DNA of 64,000 bases from Marinobacter bohaiensis (GTDB lineage: Bacteria; Pseudomonadota; Gammaproteobacteria; Pseudomonadales; Oleiphilaceae), in contig NZ_QGEH01000001.1 in NCBI RefSeq assembly GCF_003258515.1, forward strand, positions 2,728,001 to 2,792,000, in the 5' to 3' direction. The translations under genes were made by a program, and so were the position numbers. Below are positions 51,701-61,978 of the stretch, in pieces (positions within the stretch are counted from its first letter, which is position 1; every line of letters begins with the position of its first letter). The notes under the pieces were generated by a model. That model ran no database searches. It was given only the letters and a program-made list of their open reading frames with translations, and had not been told where the DNA came from.

Positions 51701-53179
51701 ATGAAATACACCCTGAACAGCAAATCCCTGACCGACATCAAAGCCGACTGCCTGGTCGTGTCCGTTCCCGAGAAAGGCGACTGGCCGGCCTCCACCTCCG
51801 CCGCCGACGCGGCTCTCAATGGCCAGATCAAGGATTTGCAGAAGAACGGGGATATCTCTGGCAAAGCGGGCAGCAACCTGATGCTGCCGCTCAAGGAGCA
51901 GCCCTGGAAACGCCTCCTGGTCGTCGGCAGCGGCAGCGATGCTCCCCAGGACCCACTGGGCTTCCGCAAGCTGCTGAACACAGCGTTTGCCAAGCTGCAG
52001 GACTCCCCCGCCAAACACGCCCTGGTCGCCCTGGCGGACAATGAGGTCCGGGACCGCGACGAAGCCTGGCGCGTCAGCCTGATCGCCCGTGTCTGCGAGG
52101 AACAGCAATACCGATTCGGTGAGTTCAAGAGCAGCAAGACCACCGCGCCGGCGCTGAACCGGGTTTCCGTGACGGCCTCGGCCAACAACAAAGCCCTCAA
52201 GGCCGCGCTGGCCACCGGCGAAGCCGTCGGCCACGGCATGAACTTTACCCGCGATCTGGGCAACACCCCGCCCAACGTCTGCCACCCGACCTGGCTGGCG
52301 GAACAGGCGACGAACCTCGCCAAGGAACACGACGTCATCAAGACCGAGATCCTCGACGAGAAGCAGATGAAGAAGCTGGGCATGAACAGCCTGCTGTCCG
52401 TTTCCGCCGGCAGCGACCAGCCGGCCAAGCTGATCGTGATGGAATACCGCGGCGGCAAGGCCAAGGAGAAGCCGCACGTACTGGTAGGCAAAGGCATCAC
52501 CTTTGACTCCGGCGGCATCAGCCTCAAGCCCGGCGAAGGCATGGACGAGATGAAATACGACATGGGCGGGGCCGCCGGTGTCTTTGGGGCCATGCGTGCG
52601 ATTGCCGAGATCAAGCCGGCCATCAACGTGGTGGCCATCGTGGCGGCCGCAGAGAACATGCCGGGGGGCGGCGCGACCCGTCCGGGCGACATCGTTACCT
52701 CCATGTCCGGCCAGACCATCGAAATCCTCAACACCGACGCCGAGGGCCGCCTGGTACTGTGCGACGCCCTGACCTATGCCGGCAAGTACAACCCGGCAAC
52801 CGTGGTCGACCTGGCCACCCTGACCGGCGCCTGCATCATCGCCCTGGGCAAGGAAACCACTGGCCTGTTCAGCAACGACGACGAACTGGCGCAGCGCCTG
52901 CTGCAATCCGGCCAGACCACCGGTGACCGAGCGTGGCAGCTGCCCATCTGGGACGCTTACCAGGCGCAGCTGGACAGCAACTTCGCCGACATGCAGAACA
53001 TCGGCGGACGCCCGGCCGGCTCCATCACCGCGGCGTGCTTCCTGTCGCGCTTCACCAAGCAGTACCGCTGGGCGCACCTGGACATCGCCGGAACGGCCTG
53101 GCTGTCCGGCAAGGAGAAAGGCGCCACCGGTCGTCCGGTGCCGCTGCTGGTCGACTACCTGCTGTCCAATGTCGACTGA
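51701..53179 (+). CDS. pepA: leucyl aminopeptidase PepA (M17)
   Basis: A hexameric two-metal aminopeptidase that can also act as a DNA-binding accessory. It has 492 residues from the ATG at 51701 (GGAG 6 bp upstream); an ATG at 51674 is less likely. The metal/catalytic segments GKGITFDSGGISLKPGEGM, DMGGAAGV, AAENMPGG and NTDAEGRLVLCDAL are intact. The gene overlaps holC by 11 bp, the order pepA-holC-valS being the usual proteobacterial one. Confidence 0.97.
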   Translation: MKYTLNSKSLTDIKADCLVVSVPEKGDWPASTSAADAALNGQIKDLQKNGDISGKAGSNLMLPLKEQPWKRLLVVGSGSDAPQDPLGFRKLLNTAFAKLQDSPAKHALVALADNEVRDRDEAWRVSLIARVCEEQQYRFGEFKSSKTTAPALNRVSVTASANNKALKAALATGEAVGHGMNFTRDLGNTPPNVCHPTWLAEQATNLAKEHDVIKTEILDEKQMKKLGMNSLLSVSAGSDQPAKLIVMEYRGGKAKEKPHVLVGKGITFDSGGISLKPGEGMDEMKYDMGGAAGVFGAMRAIAEIKPAINVVAIVAAAENMPGGGATRPGDIVTSMSGQTIEILNTDAEGRLVLCDALTYAGKYNPATVVDLATLTGACIIALGKETTGLFSNDDELAQRLLQSGQTTGDRAWQLPIWDAYQAQLDSNFADMQNIGGRPAGSITAACFLSRFTKQYRWAHLDIAGTAWLSGKEKGATGRPVPLLVDYLLSNVD

Positions 53180-53657
53180 TCCATCCGGCCGGTCGCAAGG
53201 CCGGCACTGGTTCTACCTGCTGCCCCAGGACACGGAATCCGCGCGCCTGCTCTACGCCGCCCGCCTGGCGGAGAAGGCGTGGAAGCAGGGCGACCGGATC
53301 GGCCTGGTGTGCAACCCGGGCGAACAGCTGGAGGCCGCGGACACCATGCTCTGGCAGTACAGTCCGGAGAGTTTCCTGCCGCACCGGCGCCTGGCGCGCA
53401 GCGCGGATCCCTGCCCGGAGCGGGTCGGCCTGATGACGGACCACCCGTCGCCGGATGACTGGGACACCGTGATCGTGCTGGGCAATACCCTGCCCGCCCA
53501 CGCCGACCGCTTCCAGCGTCTGGCCCTGATCGCCAGTTCCGACGCCGCCACCCTGAACCAGGCCCGCACCCATTTCCGCCAGCTGCGCGAGCTGGGCATC
53601 GAAGCCCGCGTGCACGACGCCCGGCGCGCCGCAGGAAGCAACCAGACGGGGCACTAG
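53169..53657 (+). CDS. holC: DNA polymerase III chi subunit
   Basis: The chi subunit of the clamp-loader complex, linking it to SSB. It has 162 residues from the ATG at 53169, which overlaps the pepA 3' end. The core RHWFYLLPQDTESARLLYAARLAEKAW, then VCNPGEQLEAADTMLWQYSPESFLPHRRL and DDWDTVIVLGNTLP, is typical. No clear ribosome site is present, so coupling with pepA translation is likely. The C-terminal part is a bit longer than E. coli chi. Confidence 0.93.
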   Translation: MSTDPSGRSQGRHWFYLLPQDTESARLLYAARLAEKAWKQGDRIGLVCNPGEQLEAADTMLWQYSPESFLPHRRLARSADPCPERVGLMTDHPSPDDWDTVIVLGNTLPAHADRFQRLALIASSDAATLNQARTHFRQLRELGIEARVHDARRAAGSNQTGH

Positions 53658-53766
53658 GCCCCGCGGCTACGCGTCCTCCGGGCACCCTGCCAGGGTTCGC
53701 CCGGATGTTCCGCGCCATGTATAATCACGTCCCTCACGTTTAACCAGGCATTAAGCAGATACCTTC

Positions 53767-56616
53767 ATGGAAAAGACCTACCAGCCCGAGAATATTGAGC
53801 GTCAGTGGTACCAGAACTGGGAGCAGAAGGGTTACTTCCGTCCGCAGGGCGAAGGCGACTCCTACTGCATCATGATCCCGCCGCCCAATGTCACCGGCAG
53901 CCTGCACATGGGCCATGCGTTCCAGCACACCATCATGGACACCCTGACCCGGTTCCGCCGCATGCAGGGCCGCAACACGCTCTGGCAGGTAGGCTCCGAC
54001 CACGCGGGCATCGCCACGCAGATGGTGGTCGAGCGCAAACTGGCCGTGGAAGAGGACAAGAACCGCCACGATCTGGGCCGCGACGAGTTCATCAAGCGTA
54101 TCTGGGACTGGAAAGAGGAATCCGGCGGCACCATCACCCGCCAGATGCGCCGCCTGGGTAACTCGGTGGACTGGGATCACGAGCGCTTCACCATGGACGA
54201 CGGCTTCTACAAGGCGGTCCAGGAAGTCTTTATCCGCCTGTACGACGAGGGCCTGATCTACCGCGGCAAGCGCCTGGTCAACTGGGACCCGAAACTGCAC
54301 ACCGCCATCTCCGACCTGGAGGTGGAGAACAAGGAAGAGAAGGGACACTTCTGGCACCTGCGCTACCCGCTGGCCCACGGTGAGACAACCCGCGACGGTA
54401 AGGACCACCTGGTGGTGGCCACCACCCGCCCGGAAACCCTGCTGGGCGACACCGCGGTCGCCGTGCATCCGTCCGACGAGCGCTACCAGCATCTGATCGG
54501 CAAGACCGTCATGCTGCCCCTGGTCAACCGTGAGATCCCCATCATCGCCGACGAGCACGCCGATCCGGAAAAAGGCTCCGGCTGCGTGAAGATCACCCCG
54601 GCCCACGATTTCAACGACTACGCCGTCGGCAAGCGCCATGAACTGCCGATGATCAACGTGATGACGCCGGATGCCGATATCCGCGCCGAAGGCGAAGTCT
54701 TCAACAGCGACGGCACCGCCAACACCGACATCAGCGGCGCCCTGCCCTCCGCCTACGCCGGTCTGTCCCGCGAGGACGCCCGCAAGCAGATCGTCGCCGA
54801 TCTGGACACCGACGGCCTGCTGCATCAGGTGGAAGACCACGTTCTGAGCGTGCCGCGCGGCGACCGTTCCGGCCTGATCATCGAGCCGATGCTGACCGAC
54901 CAGTGGTTCGCCGACGCCAAAACCCTGGCCAAGCCGGCCATCGAAGCGGTGGAAGACGGTCGCATTGAGTTCGTGCCCAAAAACTACGAGAACATGTACT
55001 TCTCCTGGATGCGCGACATCCAGGACTGGTGCATTTCCCGCCAGCTCTGGTGGGGCCACCGCATCCCGGCCTGGTACGACGCCGAGGGCAACATCTATGT
55101 GGGCCGCGACGAAGCGTCTGTGCGCGAGAAGTACAGCCTGGCCGCCGACCTCAACCTGGAGCAGGACGCCGACGTCCTCGACACCTGGTTCAGCTCCGCC
55201 CTGTGGACCTTCGGTACCCTGGGCTGGCCGGAAGACAGCGAGCGCCTGGCCACGTTCCACCCCACCGACGTGCTGGTCACCGGCTTCGACATCATCTTCT
55301 TCTGGGTCGCCCGGATGATCATGATGACCATGCACTTCATGAAGGACGAGAACGGCCAGCCGCAGGTCCCGTTCAAGACCGTTTACGTCACCGGCCTGAT
55401 CCGCGACGAACAGGGCAACAAGATGTCCAAGTCGAAGGGCAACGTCCTCGACCCGCTGGACATGATGGACGGCATCTCCCTGAACGACCTGCTGGACAAG
55501 CGCACCGGCAACATGATGCAGCCACAACTGGCGCAGAAGATCGCCAAGCGCACCAAGAAGGAATTCCCGGAAGGCATCAGCGCCCACGGCACCGACGCCC
55601 TGCGCTTCACCCTGGCGTCCCTGGCCACCACCGGCCGCGACATCAACTGGGACATGAAGCGCCTGGAAGGCTACCGCAACTTCTGCAACAAGCTGTGGAA
55701 CGCCGCCCGCTATGTGCTGATGAACACCGAAGGCGAGGACTGCGGCACCAACGACGAGCCGGTGGAACTGTCCCTGGCGGACCGCTGGATCATCAGCGCC
55801 CTGCAGACCTGCGAGAAAGAAGTGACCCGCCACCTGGACCAGTACCGCTTCGACCTCGCCGCCTACGCCATCTACGAGTTCATCTGGAACGAGTACTGCG
55901 ACTGGTACCTGGAGCTGTCCAAGCCGGTACTGACCGACGACAACGCCTCCGCCGAAGCCAAGCGCGGCACCCGCCGCACCCTCGTGCGCGTACTCGAAGC
56001 CGTGTTGCGCATGGCGCACCCGATCATTCCTTACATTACCGAGGAAATCTGGCAGCGCGTGGCGCCGCTGGCCGGCAAGTCGGGCGACACCATCATGCTG
56101 CAGCCCTACCCGCAGGCCGAAGAGAGCCGGATCGATGCGGATGCCGAAGCGGACATCGAATGGCTCAAAGGCGCCATCGTCGCCGTGCGCAATATCCGTG
56201 GCGAGATGAACATATCACCCGCCAAGCGGATTCCAGTACTGCTGCGCGGCCCGGACGCCGACCACCAGCGCATGGAGAAGAACCGCAGCTTCCTGGTCTC
56301 CCTGGCCAAGCTGGAGAACCTGACCTGGCTGGGCGACGAAGAGGCCCCCATGTCCGCCACCCAACTGGTGGGCGAGATGGAAGTGCTGGTGCCCATGGCC
56401 GGCCTGATCGACAAGGACGCCGAACTGGCTCGCCTGGACAAAGAGCTGGAACGCATCGGCAAGGACATCAAGCGCCTGGAGGGCAAGCTGGGCAACGAGA
56501 GCTTCACTGCCAAGGCCCCGGCCGAAGTGGTGGAGAAAGAGAAAGCCAAGCTGGCCGACGCCGAAAGCAGTCTCACCCGCCTGCAGGACCAGCGCGGCAA
56601 GATCGAAGCCATGTAA
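53767..56616 (+). CDS. valS: valyl-tRNA synthetase
   Basis: A class I synthetase of 949 residues. Motifs are [15 protein letters not shown] (HIGH at 47-50), the editing domain with [31 protein letters not shown], and [14 protein letters not shown] (KMSKS near 552). The C-terminal coiled coil ([22 protein letters not shown]) is characteristic of ValRS. It follows holC by 109 bp. Confidence 0.98.
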   Translation: MEKTYQPENIERQWYQNWEQKGYFRPQGEGDSYCIMIPPPNVTGSLHMGHAFQHTIMDTLTRFRRMQGRNTLWQVGSDHAGIATQMVVERKLAVEEDKNRHDLGRDEFIKRIWDWKEESGGTITRQMRRLGNSVDWDHERFTMDDGFYKAVQEVFIRLYDEGLIYRGKRLVNWDPKLHTAISDLEVENKEEKGHFWHLRYPLAHGETTRDGKDHLVVATTRPETLLGDTAVAVHPSDERYQHLIGKTVMLPLVNREIPIIADEHADPEKGSGCVKITPAHDFNDYAVGKRHELPMINVMTPDADIRAEGEVFNSDGTANTDISGALPSAYAGLSREDARKQIVADLDTDGLLHQVEDHVLSVPRGDRSGLIIEPMLTDQWFADAKTLAKPAIEAVEDGRIEFVPKNYENMYFSWMRDIQDWCISRQLWWGHRIPAWYDAEGNIYVGRDEASVREKYSLAADLNLEQDADVLDTWFSSALWTFGTLGWPEDSERLATFHPTDVLVTGFDIIFFWVARMIMMTMHFMKDENGQPQVPFKTVYVTGLIRDEQGNKMSKSKGNVLDPLDMMDGISLNDLLDKRTGNMMQPQLAQKIAKRTKKEFPEGISAHGTDALRFTLASLATTGRDINWDMKRLEGYRNFCNKLWNAARYVLMNTEGEDCGTNDEPVELSLADRWIISALQTCEKEVTRHLDQYRFDLAAYAIYEFIWNEYCDWYLELSKPVLTDDNASAEAKRGTRRTLVRVLEAVLRMAHPIIPYITEEIWQRVAPLAGKSGDTIMLQPYPQAEESRIDADAEADIEWLKGAIVAVRNIRGEMNISPAKRIPVLLRGPDADHQRMEKNRSFLVSLAKLENLTWLGDEEAPMSATQLVGEMEVLVPMAGLIDKDAELARLDKELERIGKDIKRLEGKLGNESFTAKAPAEVVEKEKAKLADAESSLTRLQDQRGKIEAM

Positions 56617-56637
56617 AACCGCTGGAGCCGGCGCCCG

Positions 56638-57540
56638 ATGACCGAATCGACCGTTCCCCCGATCCTGATCATCGGCGCCGGCGCCATGGGCCGCACCTGG
56701 GCGGCGCATCTGCAGCCCACTCGGCCCGTGGTCTTTGCCACCCGCCGCTCGCCGGGCGATACCGTCAGCTATCTGATGACGGACACCGACGGCGTCCAGC
56801 GCCACGTCTCCATTCCCCTCTGGGATCACCTGCAGTCGCTCTCGGCCGCCCTGGTCATGACCAAGGCGCCAGACGCCGAGGCTGCGGTTGAGCGGCTTCA
56901 GGCCGATCTCCCCGCGCACCTTCCACTGGTTCTCTTCCAGAACGGCATGGGCAGCCAACAGACAATCCGGGACCGTTTCGGGCCTCACCACCCGGTGCTG
57001 GCCGCGTCCACCACCGAGGGCGCCTACATCGCATCGGAAGGCCATCTGGTCCACGCCGGTCGCGGCACCACCTGGCTGGGTGGACTGAACGATTCCGGTC
57101 GCGCCAGCGTAGATACCGTGCGCCCGTTGCTGACTCCCTGCGGCCTGCGCCTGGACGTCGACCCGGATATTGAGGCGCGACTGTGGCAGAAACTGGCGAT
57201 CAACGCCGGCATCAACCCGTTTACCGCCCTGCTCGACTGCCCCAACGGTGAGATCCTGGGAACGCCCTACTTCGAGGAACGCATCGGCGCGGTGTGTCGC
57301 GAGGTGAGCGCGTTGATGCAGCACGAGGGGCGCCACGCCAGCCCGACAGCGCTGGAACAGCAGGTGCGGGACGTGGCCCGGCGCACGGCGGCCAACAGCT
57401 CGTCAATGCGCCAGGACGTACGCGCCGGACGAAGCACCGAAATAGACATGATGAACGGGTTCGTCGCCCGGGCTTCGGCCGCCGCCGGGCTGGCCGCTCC
57501 GGTCAACCAAGCCCTGGCCGACGCTGTAAAAGCACTCTGA
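56638..57540 (+). CDS. ketopantoate reductase-like (PanE/ApbA) protein
   Basis: A 300-residue NADP-dependent 2-dehydropantoate 2-reductase family protein. The Rossmann GIGAGAMG-type loop reads IIGAGAMGRTWAAHL (11-25). VMTKAPDAEAAV, LFQNGMGSQQTI and TTEGAY follow. The C-terminal domain has LWQKLAINAGINPFTALLDCPNGEI (catalytic Lys) and SSMRQDVRAGRSTEIDMMNGF (catalytic Glu in TEID). It starts 21 bp after valS and is probably cotranscribed with it. Pantothenate synthesis is likely but another 2-oxoacid substrate is possible. Confidence 0.92.
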   Translation: MTESTVPPILIIGAGAMGRTWAAHLQPTRPVVFATRRSPGDTVSYLMTDTDGVQRHVSIPLWDHLQSLSAALVMTKAPDAEAAVERLQADLPAHLPLVLFQNGMGSQQTIRDRFGPHHPVLAASTTEGAYIASEGHLVHAGRGTTWLGGLNDSGRASVDTVRPLLTPCGLRLDVDPDIEARLWQKLAINAGINPFTALLDCPNGEILGTPYFEERIGAVCREVSALMQHEGRHASPTALEQQVRDVARRTAANSSSMRQDVRAGRSTEIDMMNGFVARASAAAGLAAPVNQALADAVKAL

Positions 57541-57554
57541 CGAGGACAGGATTC

Positions 57555-58118
57555 ATGGGTTATCGACTTTCCAAGATCTATACGAAGACCGGGGACGACG
57601 GCTCCACCGGGCTGGCGGACGGCAGCCGCATTGCCAAGAACGCCCAACGGGTGGACGCCATGGGCACCGTCGACGAACTGAACTGCCAGATCGGCGTGCT
57701 GATTGAAGAACTGGACGGGGAGGCCGAACTGGCGACGCTGCTGCGCCAGATCCAACACCATCTGTTCGACCTGGGCGGCGAGTTCGCCATACCGGGCAGC
57801 CACATGATCGGCGACGGCCACATCGAGTGGCTGGAAAACACGCTGGACGAATGGAATGAAGCCTTACCGCCGCTGAAAAACTTCATCCTGCCCGGCGGTC
57901 GGCGCGACGCCGCACACTGCCATCTGGCCCGCGCCATCTGCCGCCGCGGCGAGCGGGTGGTGGTGGCCCTTGGGCACGAAGATTCCATTAACGACGCTTC
58001 GCGCCGCTACCTGAACCGGTTGTCGGACCTGCTGTTCGTGTTTGCCCGCATCCTCGCCCGCCGCAATGGCGGCGAGGAGGTACTCTGGTCCCCTTCCCCG
58101 GATAAGCCCAAAGACTGA
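57555..58118 (+). CDS. PduO-type cob(I)alamin adenosyltransferase
   Basis: Transfers the adenosyl group of ATP to cob(I)alamin. It has 187 residues. The N-terminal ATP site IYTKTGDDGSTGLADGSRIAK and the motifs VDAMGTVDELNCQIG, FDLGGEFA, FILPGG and HLARAICRRGERVV, plus LNRLSDLLFVFAR, are diagnostic. It starts 14 bp after the panE-like gene. Its presence implies use of adenosylcobalamin enzymes elsewhere in the genome. Confidence 0.95.
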   Translation: MGYRLSKIYTKTGDDGSTGLADGSRIAKNAQRVDAMGTVDELNCQIGVLIEELDGEAELATLLRQIQHHLFDLGGEFAIPGSHMIGDGHIEWLENTLDEWNEALPPLKNFILPGGRRDAAHCHLARAICRRGERVVVALGHEDSINDASRRYLNRLSDLLFVFARILARRNGGEEVLWSPSPDKPKD

Positions 58119-58127
58119 CCGCCTGGC

Positions 58128-58152
58128 GCGCCGCCCGGACGGACGGCGGCGC
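58128..58152. terminator. hairpin at convergent ends of adenosyltransferase and chemoreceptor genes
   Basis: Perfect 8-bp GC stem gcgccgcc/ggcggcgc with a 9-nt loop, filling most of the 34-bp gap. There is no T-run, so its action as a terminator is uncertain. Confidence 0.45.
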
Positions 58153-60180
58153 TCACACCCGGAAAGACGCCACCAGCCGGCGCAGCTCGCCGGTCAGGCC
58201 TGACATTTCCTGCGCCGCCGACAGCGTTTCCTGCGCATTGCCGGCGGTACGATGGCCCAGGTCGGTGATCTGCTCGACGTTGGTGTTGATGTTCTTAGCC
58301 ACCGCCGACTGCTCTTCGGACGCCTGGGCGATCTGGTGGCTCATATCCACGATGGTGGAAATCCCCGCCAGAATCTTCTCCAGGGCATCGGTGACTTCCG
58401 AGGATTTGGCCACGGTGGCGTCGGTCACCTCATGACTGTTGGTCATGGCGCTCACCGCCTCACGCACACCGCCCTGCAGGCGACCAATCATTTCTTCGAT
58501 GTCCTCCGTCGAACGGTGCGTGCGCTGGGAAAGGGAACGCACCTCATCCGCCACCACCGCGAAACCGCGCCCCTGCTCCCCGGCGCGGGCCGCCTCGATG
58601 GCGGCGTTCAGGGCCAGCAGGTTGGTTTGCTCGGCAATCGCCTTGATCTCCACCAGCACCTGGCTGATGCTGTCACTGTCCTGGCTGACGCGGTTGATCA
58701 CGTCCACGGCCCCACGGATTTCATGAGCCAGCGTATGGATCGTGTCGACGGTTTCGGCGACCACCTGACGACCGGTTTCCGCGTCCTTCTCGGCGTGACC
58801 GGCCGAGTCCGACGCGCGCTGGGCGCTTTCCGCCACTTCCTGCACCGTGTCCACCATCTGCTGCATGGCGTCGGAAATCTGGTCGGTTTCCGCCATCTGC
58901 CGGGTCACCGCCTCGCTGTTGGCGCTGGCGCTGTCGTTCACCCGGGACGCCTGGCCATCCACGTCGCCGGTAGTACGGCTGACCGAACGCACCAATTCCG
59001 CCATGTGCCGGGTCATGTTATTGAATTCGCCGGTCAGGGCGCCCAGCTCGTCACGGTTATCCAGCTGGATCTGAGCGGTCATGTCACCCGCGGCCACCTG
59101 TCGGGCCGCCGCGCCAAACCGGTTGATCGCCGTGCGCACCGACAGGAAGAACCCCAGGTAGAGATAGACCACCACCAGGAGCAGCGCTCCCAGCACCAGG
59201 AAGATCGTCAGGCGCTGCCCGGCTTCATCCGCCAAGCGCGCCTCGAGATTGCCGCGCACAATGCTGAACAGGGTGTCCTGCAGGGCAAAATGACGCTCGA
59301 TCTCTGGCGTCACCAGGGCATCAAAGTCCTGCCAGGACATTTCCAGCCGGTACGGCGTAATGACGTTCACATCCAGTGCATCGCGCACCGCGACGCTGCT
59401 CTGCACCACCGAATCAATCGCGTCGGCATGCTGCTTCAGGACCGGGGACGCGCCAACCGCGACCTGGAATTCCGACTCAATGCGGCTGTTGAGACTCGTA
59501 AGCTCGTCGAAAAGACCGTTCATCACATCGGCCAGGGCATAGCCCACGGTGCCCTGATCCAGCGCGTAGATACCGAAGGCGCGCACTCGCCCCTCAAGGC
59601 TGGCCGAATCATGGACCGAGTTGGCGGCCAGCTGCAGCAGCATCTGGTTGTCCGGATCGGCATCCCGGGCCAGACCGGACACCTTCAGCGTCGATTCCAG
59701 CAGCGCCCGGGTCTTCTGCACGAATTCCTGGTAGTAACCAATCTGGGGATCGATGTTGCTCTGGAAAATGTCTTCCTGTCGGAGCTGCTGCCACGCCTGC
59801 CCCACCGCAGCGACCTGCGCATTCCAGGCGCCGTTGTGGTCGAATCCGGGCCGGGACGCCTGCAGCGCCTCGAGGGTCCCGTCAATCCGCTGTGCGGCTT
59901 CATCACTCATGGACAGGAACGCGTCATCATTGCGCACCTTGCCAACGGCGCGGTAGTCACGGTAGTCGTACGCGGCACGGACCAGCGCATTAACACGGTC
60001 CAGTTGCGTCAATCCTTCCGCCTCTTCACTGATGGCGGCGATGGACTGGTTGAGCTGGCTGACCAGCAGGTAGGACAGGCCGCCAATCGGCAGCAGGAAC
60101 AGGACACTGATGAGGCCGAACTTATAGATCATCGGCAACCGGTTCATCAGCGCGACGGCAGGATACAGCAGTTGACTCAC
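58153..60180 (-). CDS. methyl-accepting chemotaxis protein
   Basis: A transmembrane chemoreceptor of 675 residues. The GTG at 60180, with AGGGGGAA upstream, is preferred over a GTG 36 bp earlier. TM1 is about 20-41, the periplasmic helical sensor 42-323, TM2 324-347, HAMP 348-400, then the signalling domain with EQTNLLALNAAIEAARAGEQGRGFAVVADEVRSLSQRT. It ends LRRLVASFRV without the NWETF-type pentapeptide that tethers CheR. The ligand is unknown. It has no che genes nearby and its own transcription unit. Confidence 0.95.
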   Translation of the reverse strand: MSQLLYPAVALMNRLPMIYKFGLISVLFLLPIGGLSYLLVSQLNQSIAAISEEAEGLTQLDRVNALVRAAYDYRDYRAVGKVRNDDAFLSMSDEAAQRIDGTLEALQASRPGFDHNGAWNAQVAAVGQAWQQLRQEDIFQSNIDPQIGYYQEFVQKTRALLESTLKVSGLARDADPDNQMLLQLAANSVHDSASLEGRVRAFGIYALDQGTVGYALADVMNGLFDELTSLNSRIESEFQVAVGASPVLKQHADAIDSVVQSSVAVRDALDVNVITPYRLEMSWQDFDALVTPEIERHFALQDTLFSIVRGNLEARLADEAGQRLTIFLVLGALLLVVVYLYLGFFLSVRTAINRFGAAARQVAAGDMTAQIQLDNRDELGALTGEFNNMTRHMAELVRSVSRTTGDVDGQASRVNDSASANSEAVTRQMAETDQISDAMQQMVDTVQEVAESAQRASDSAGHAEKDAETGRQVVAETVDTIHTLAHEIRGAVDVINRVSQDSDSISQVLVEIKAIAEQTNLLALNAAIEAARAGEQGRGFAVVADEVRSLSQRTHRSTEDIEEMIGRLQGGVREAVSAMTNSHEVTDATVAKSSEVTDALEKILAGISTIVDMSHQIAQASEEQSAVAKNINTNVEQITDLGHRTAGNAQETLSAAQEMSGLTGELRRLVASFRV

Positions 60181-60368
60181 ACGTTCCCCCTCTAACACGC
60201 GTGCTGGCCAATCCACAGCCAGGGTTCTTGTTTTTTGTTATGTCACGCTTCTTCACGTGCTGGGTGTCGGCAGCCGCGAGATAGCGTCGTTATGGTTATT
60301 ATCGGCCGGCGTTCGATAAAGTTGAGTTTTATCGTTTTTCTTCAGGCCATGACAGGCCGGCACCGGTT

Positions 60369-61259
60369 TTACGTAAACACCCCGCCAATGGCCAGCAATG
60401 CCAGGGCACAGATCCACACGAACAGACTGCGGTTCATCAGGTCGCGTACCGCGCGCAGGCTGCGCTCACCGTAGTCCTGCCACTCGTCCGGGTGCGTCCG
60501 GGCGAAGCGGTCCGGGTCAAGCGAATAGCTCGACAACGCCCGATTGGCGCTATCGAACAGCAGGTCCGCCGCGGCCATACCGGGTGACAGGATGCGCCGT
60601 CCGGCACCGCCCATCCAGCCCGCCAGATCACCCGCCACACCGAAGCTGATGCTGAGCAGGCGCGCCGGAATCCAGGCAATCGGGAAAACGAAGCGGGCAA
60701 AGGTTTCACGGCCGGCCGGATGTGGCCAGTGATCCCGCAGGGCCACCGCCAGGCGCGCACCGACGGCGCCCGCCGGGCCGGCCAGCACGTACCAGAAAAT
60801 CACCAGGAAATAACGCTCGAACACCACCGCCACAAATTGGCGCGCCAGCAGTCGATGCAGTTCCCGCGGCTCCGTCGCCAACCCGCGCTCCGGCGCTGGA
60901 AGCAGATGATTGACGTGGTGCCAGGCGGCCTGGGCATCCCCACGGCGCCAGGCTTCGCCATAGGCCCCCAACGGATTACGCCAGCCCGGCACACCCATCA
61001 TAGCCAGCAGCACGACCAGGTCGAGCAACCAGGTCAGCGGCCACACCGGGCTTCGTTGCAGTGCGATATTCAACACAGCCACCGCGACCACCAGCAGAAC
61101 CAGCAATGCCAGGCCAAGCCCCGCGCGCGCCTCACGGCCCGCCGCCACCCCGGGGAATCGGGCCAGCGCCCGGCGCAGCCAGCCTTCCGCCCCTTCGCGG
61201 GGAGAGCTGTCGAGAAACCGCCGCATCACATAGGCCACCAGCAGAATGACAAAGCCCAT
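60369..61259 (-). CDS. ampE: AmpE-like inner-membrane protein
   Basis: Regulatory membrane signalling protein E family, 296 residues from the ATG at 61259. Hydrophobic helices occur at 1-12 (MGFVILLVAYVM), near 45-65, 70-90, 150-170 and at the C-terminus (FVWICALALLAIGGVF). The family also includes CobD/CbiB-like folds. Its ATG overlaps the ampD stop (TAATG), so the two are translationally coupled. Confidence 0.9.
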   Translation of the reverse strand: MGFVILLVAYVMRRFLDSSPREGAEGWLRRALARFPGVAAGREARAGLGLALLVLLVVAVAVLNIALQRSPVWPLTWLLDLVVLLAMMGVPGWRNPLGAYGEAWRRGDAQAAWHHVNHLLPAPERGLATEPRELHRLLARQFVAVVFERYFLVIFWYVLAGPAGAVGARLAVALRDHWPHPAGRETFARFVFPIAWIPARLLSISFGVAGDLAGWMGGAGRRILSPGMAAADLLFDSANRALSSYSLDPDRFARTHPDEWQDYGERSLRAVRDLMNRSLFVWICALALLAIGGVFT

Positions 61260-61861
61260 TAGCAGGAGTCTCCAGCCGGAGGGACCGCATCCGCCAGGCA
61301 CCGCCGGAAATGCGACCAGTCGAACGCCGGCCCCGGGTCCGTCTTGCGACCGGGCGCGATGTCGCAGTGGCCCGTCATGCGCTCAGGCGTCACCGCTGGC
61401 CAGCGCGTCCGGATCGCCTGGGCAAGAGCCGCCAGCGTCCGGTATTGTCCGGCTTCGTAGGGCAAGTCATCGGTGCCTTCCAGCTCGATGCCGATACTGA
61501 AGTCGTTACATTCTTCTTCGCCGAGAAAACACGAGCGCCCGGCGTGCCAGGCCCGATCCTGAAAGGACACGAACTGCACGCAGGTGCCGTCACGGCGCAC
61601 CAGCGCGTGGGCCGATACACGCAGATCGCGGATTTCCTGGAAATAAGGATGCTCCGCCGCGTCCAGCTGGTTGCAGAAAAAACGCTCGATGGCGTCTCCA
61701 CCAAACCGGCCCGGCGGCAGGCTGATGTTATGGACCACCAGAAGCGAGATGGGGCGCTCGGGAGGGCGGGGCCCGAAGTTGGGCGACGGGCAGTGTTCAA
61801 CGTCGACGAGCCAGCCGGCATCGTCAATCTGGAAGGTTTGGTTACGGGACCGGGCAGTCAA
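61259..61861 (-). CDS. ampD: 1,6-anhydro-N-acetylmuramyl-L-alanine amidase AmpD
   Basis: A cytoplasmic zinc amidase that recycles anhydromuropeptides; loss often derepresses AmpC beta-lactamase. It has 200 residues. The zinc ligands His44 (VVHNISLPPG), His164 (GHCDIAPGRKTDPGP) and Asp174, with Glu126 and Lys172 as catalytic residues, align with the known Citrobacter AmpD positions with a constant offset of 10. It is followed by ampE. Confidence 0.97.
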   Translation of the reverse strand: MTARSRNQTFQIDDAGWLVDVEHCPSPNFGPRPPERPISLLVVHNISLPPGRFGGDAIERFFCNQLDAAEHPYFQEIRDLRVSAHALVRRDGTCVQFVSFQDRAWHAGRSCFLGEEECNDFSIGIELEGTDDLPYEAGQYRTLAALAQAIRTRWPAVTPERMTGHCDIAPGRKTDPGPAFDWSHFRRCLADAVPPAGDSC

Positions 61862-61978
61862 AATGCATCCATCGCTTGTTCAGGAGGAAACCGAAATCCG
61901 GTCCGCCATTCTACGTCGATTCATGCACAAAGCAACGAAGTGCCGCCCACCGGGCAAAGGCGGCTACCCGGAACACCG

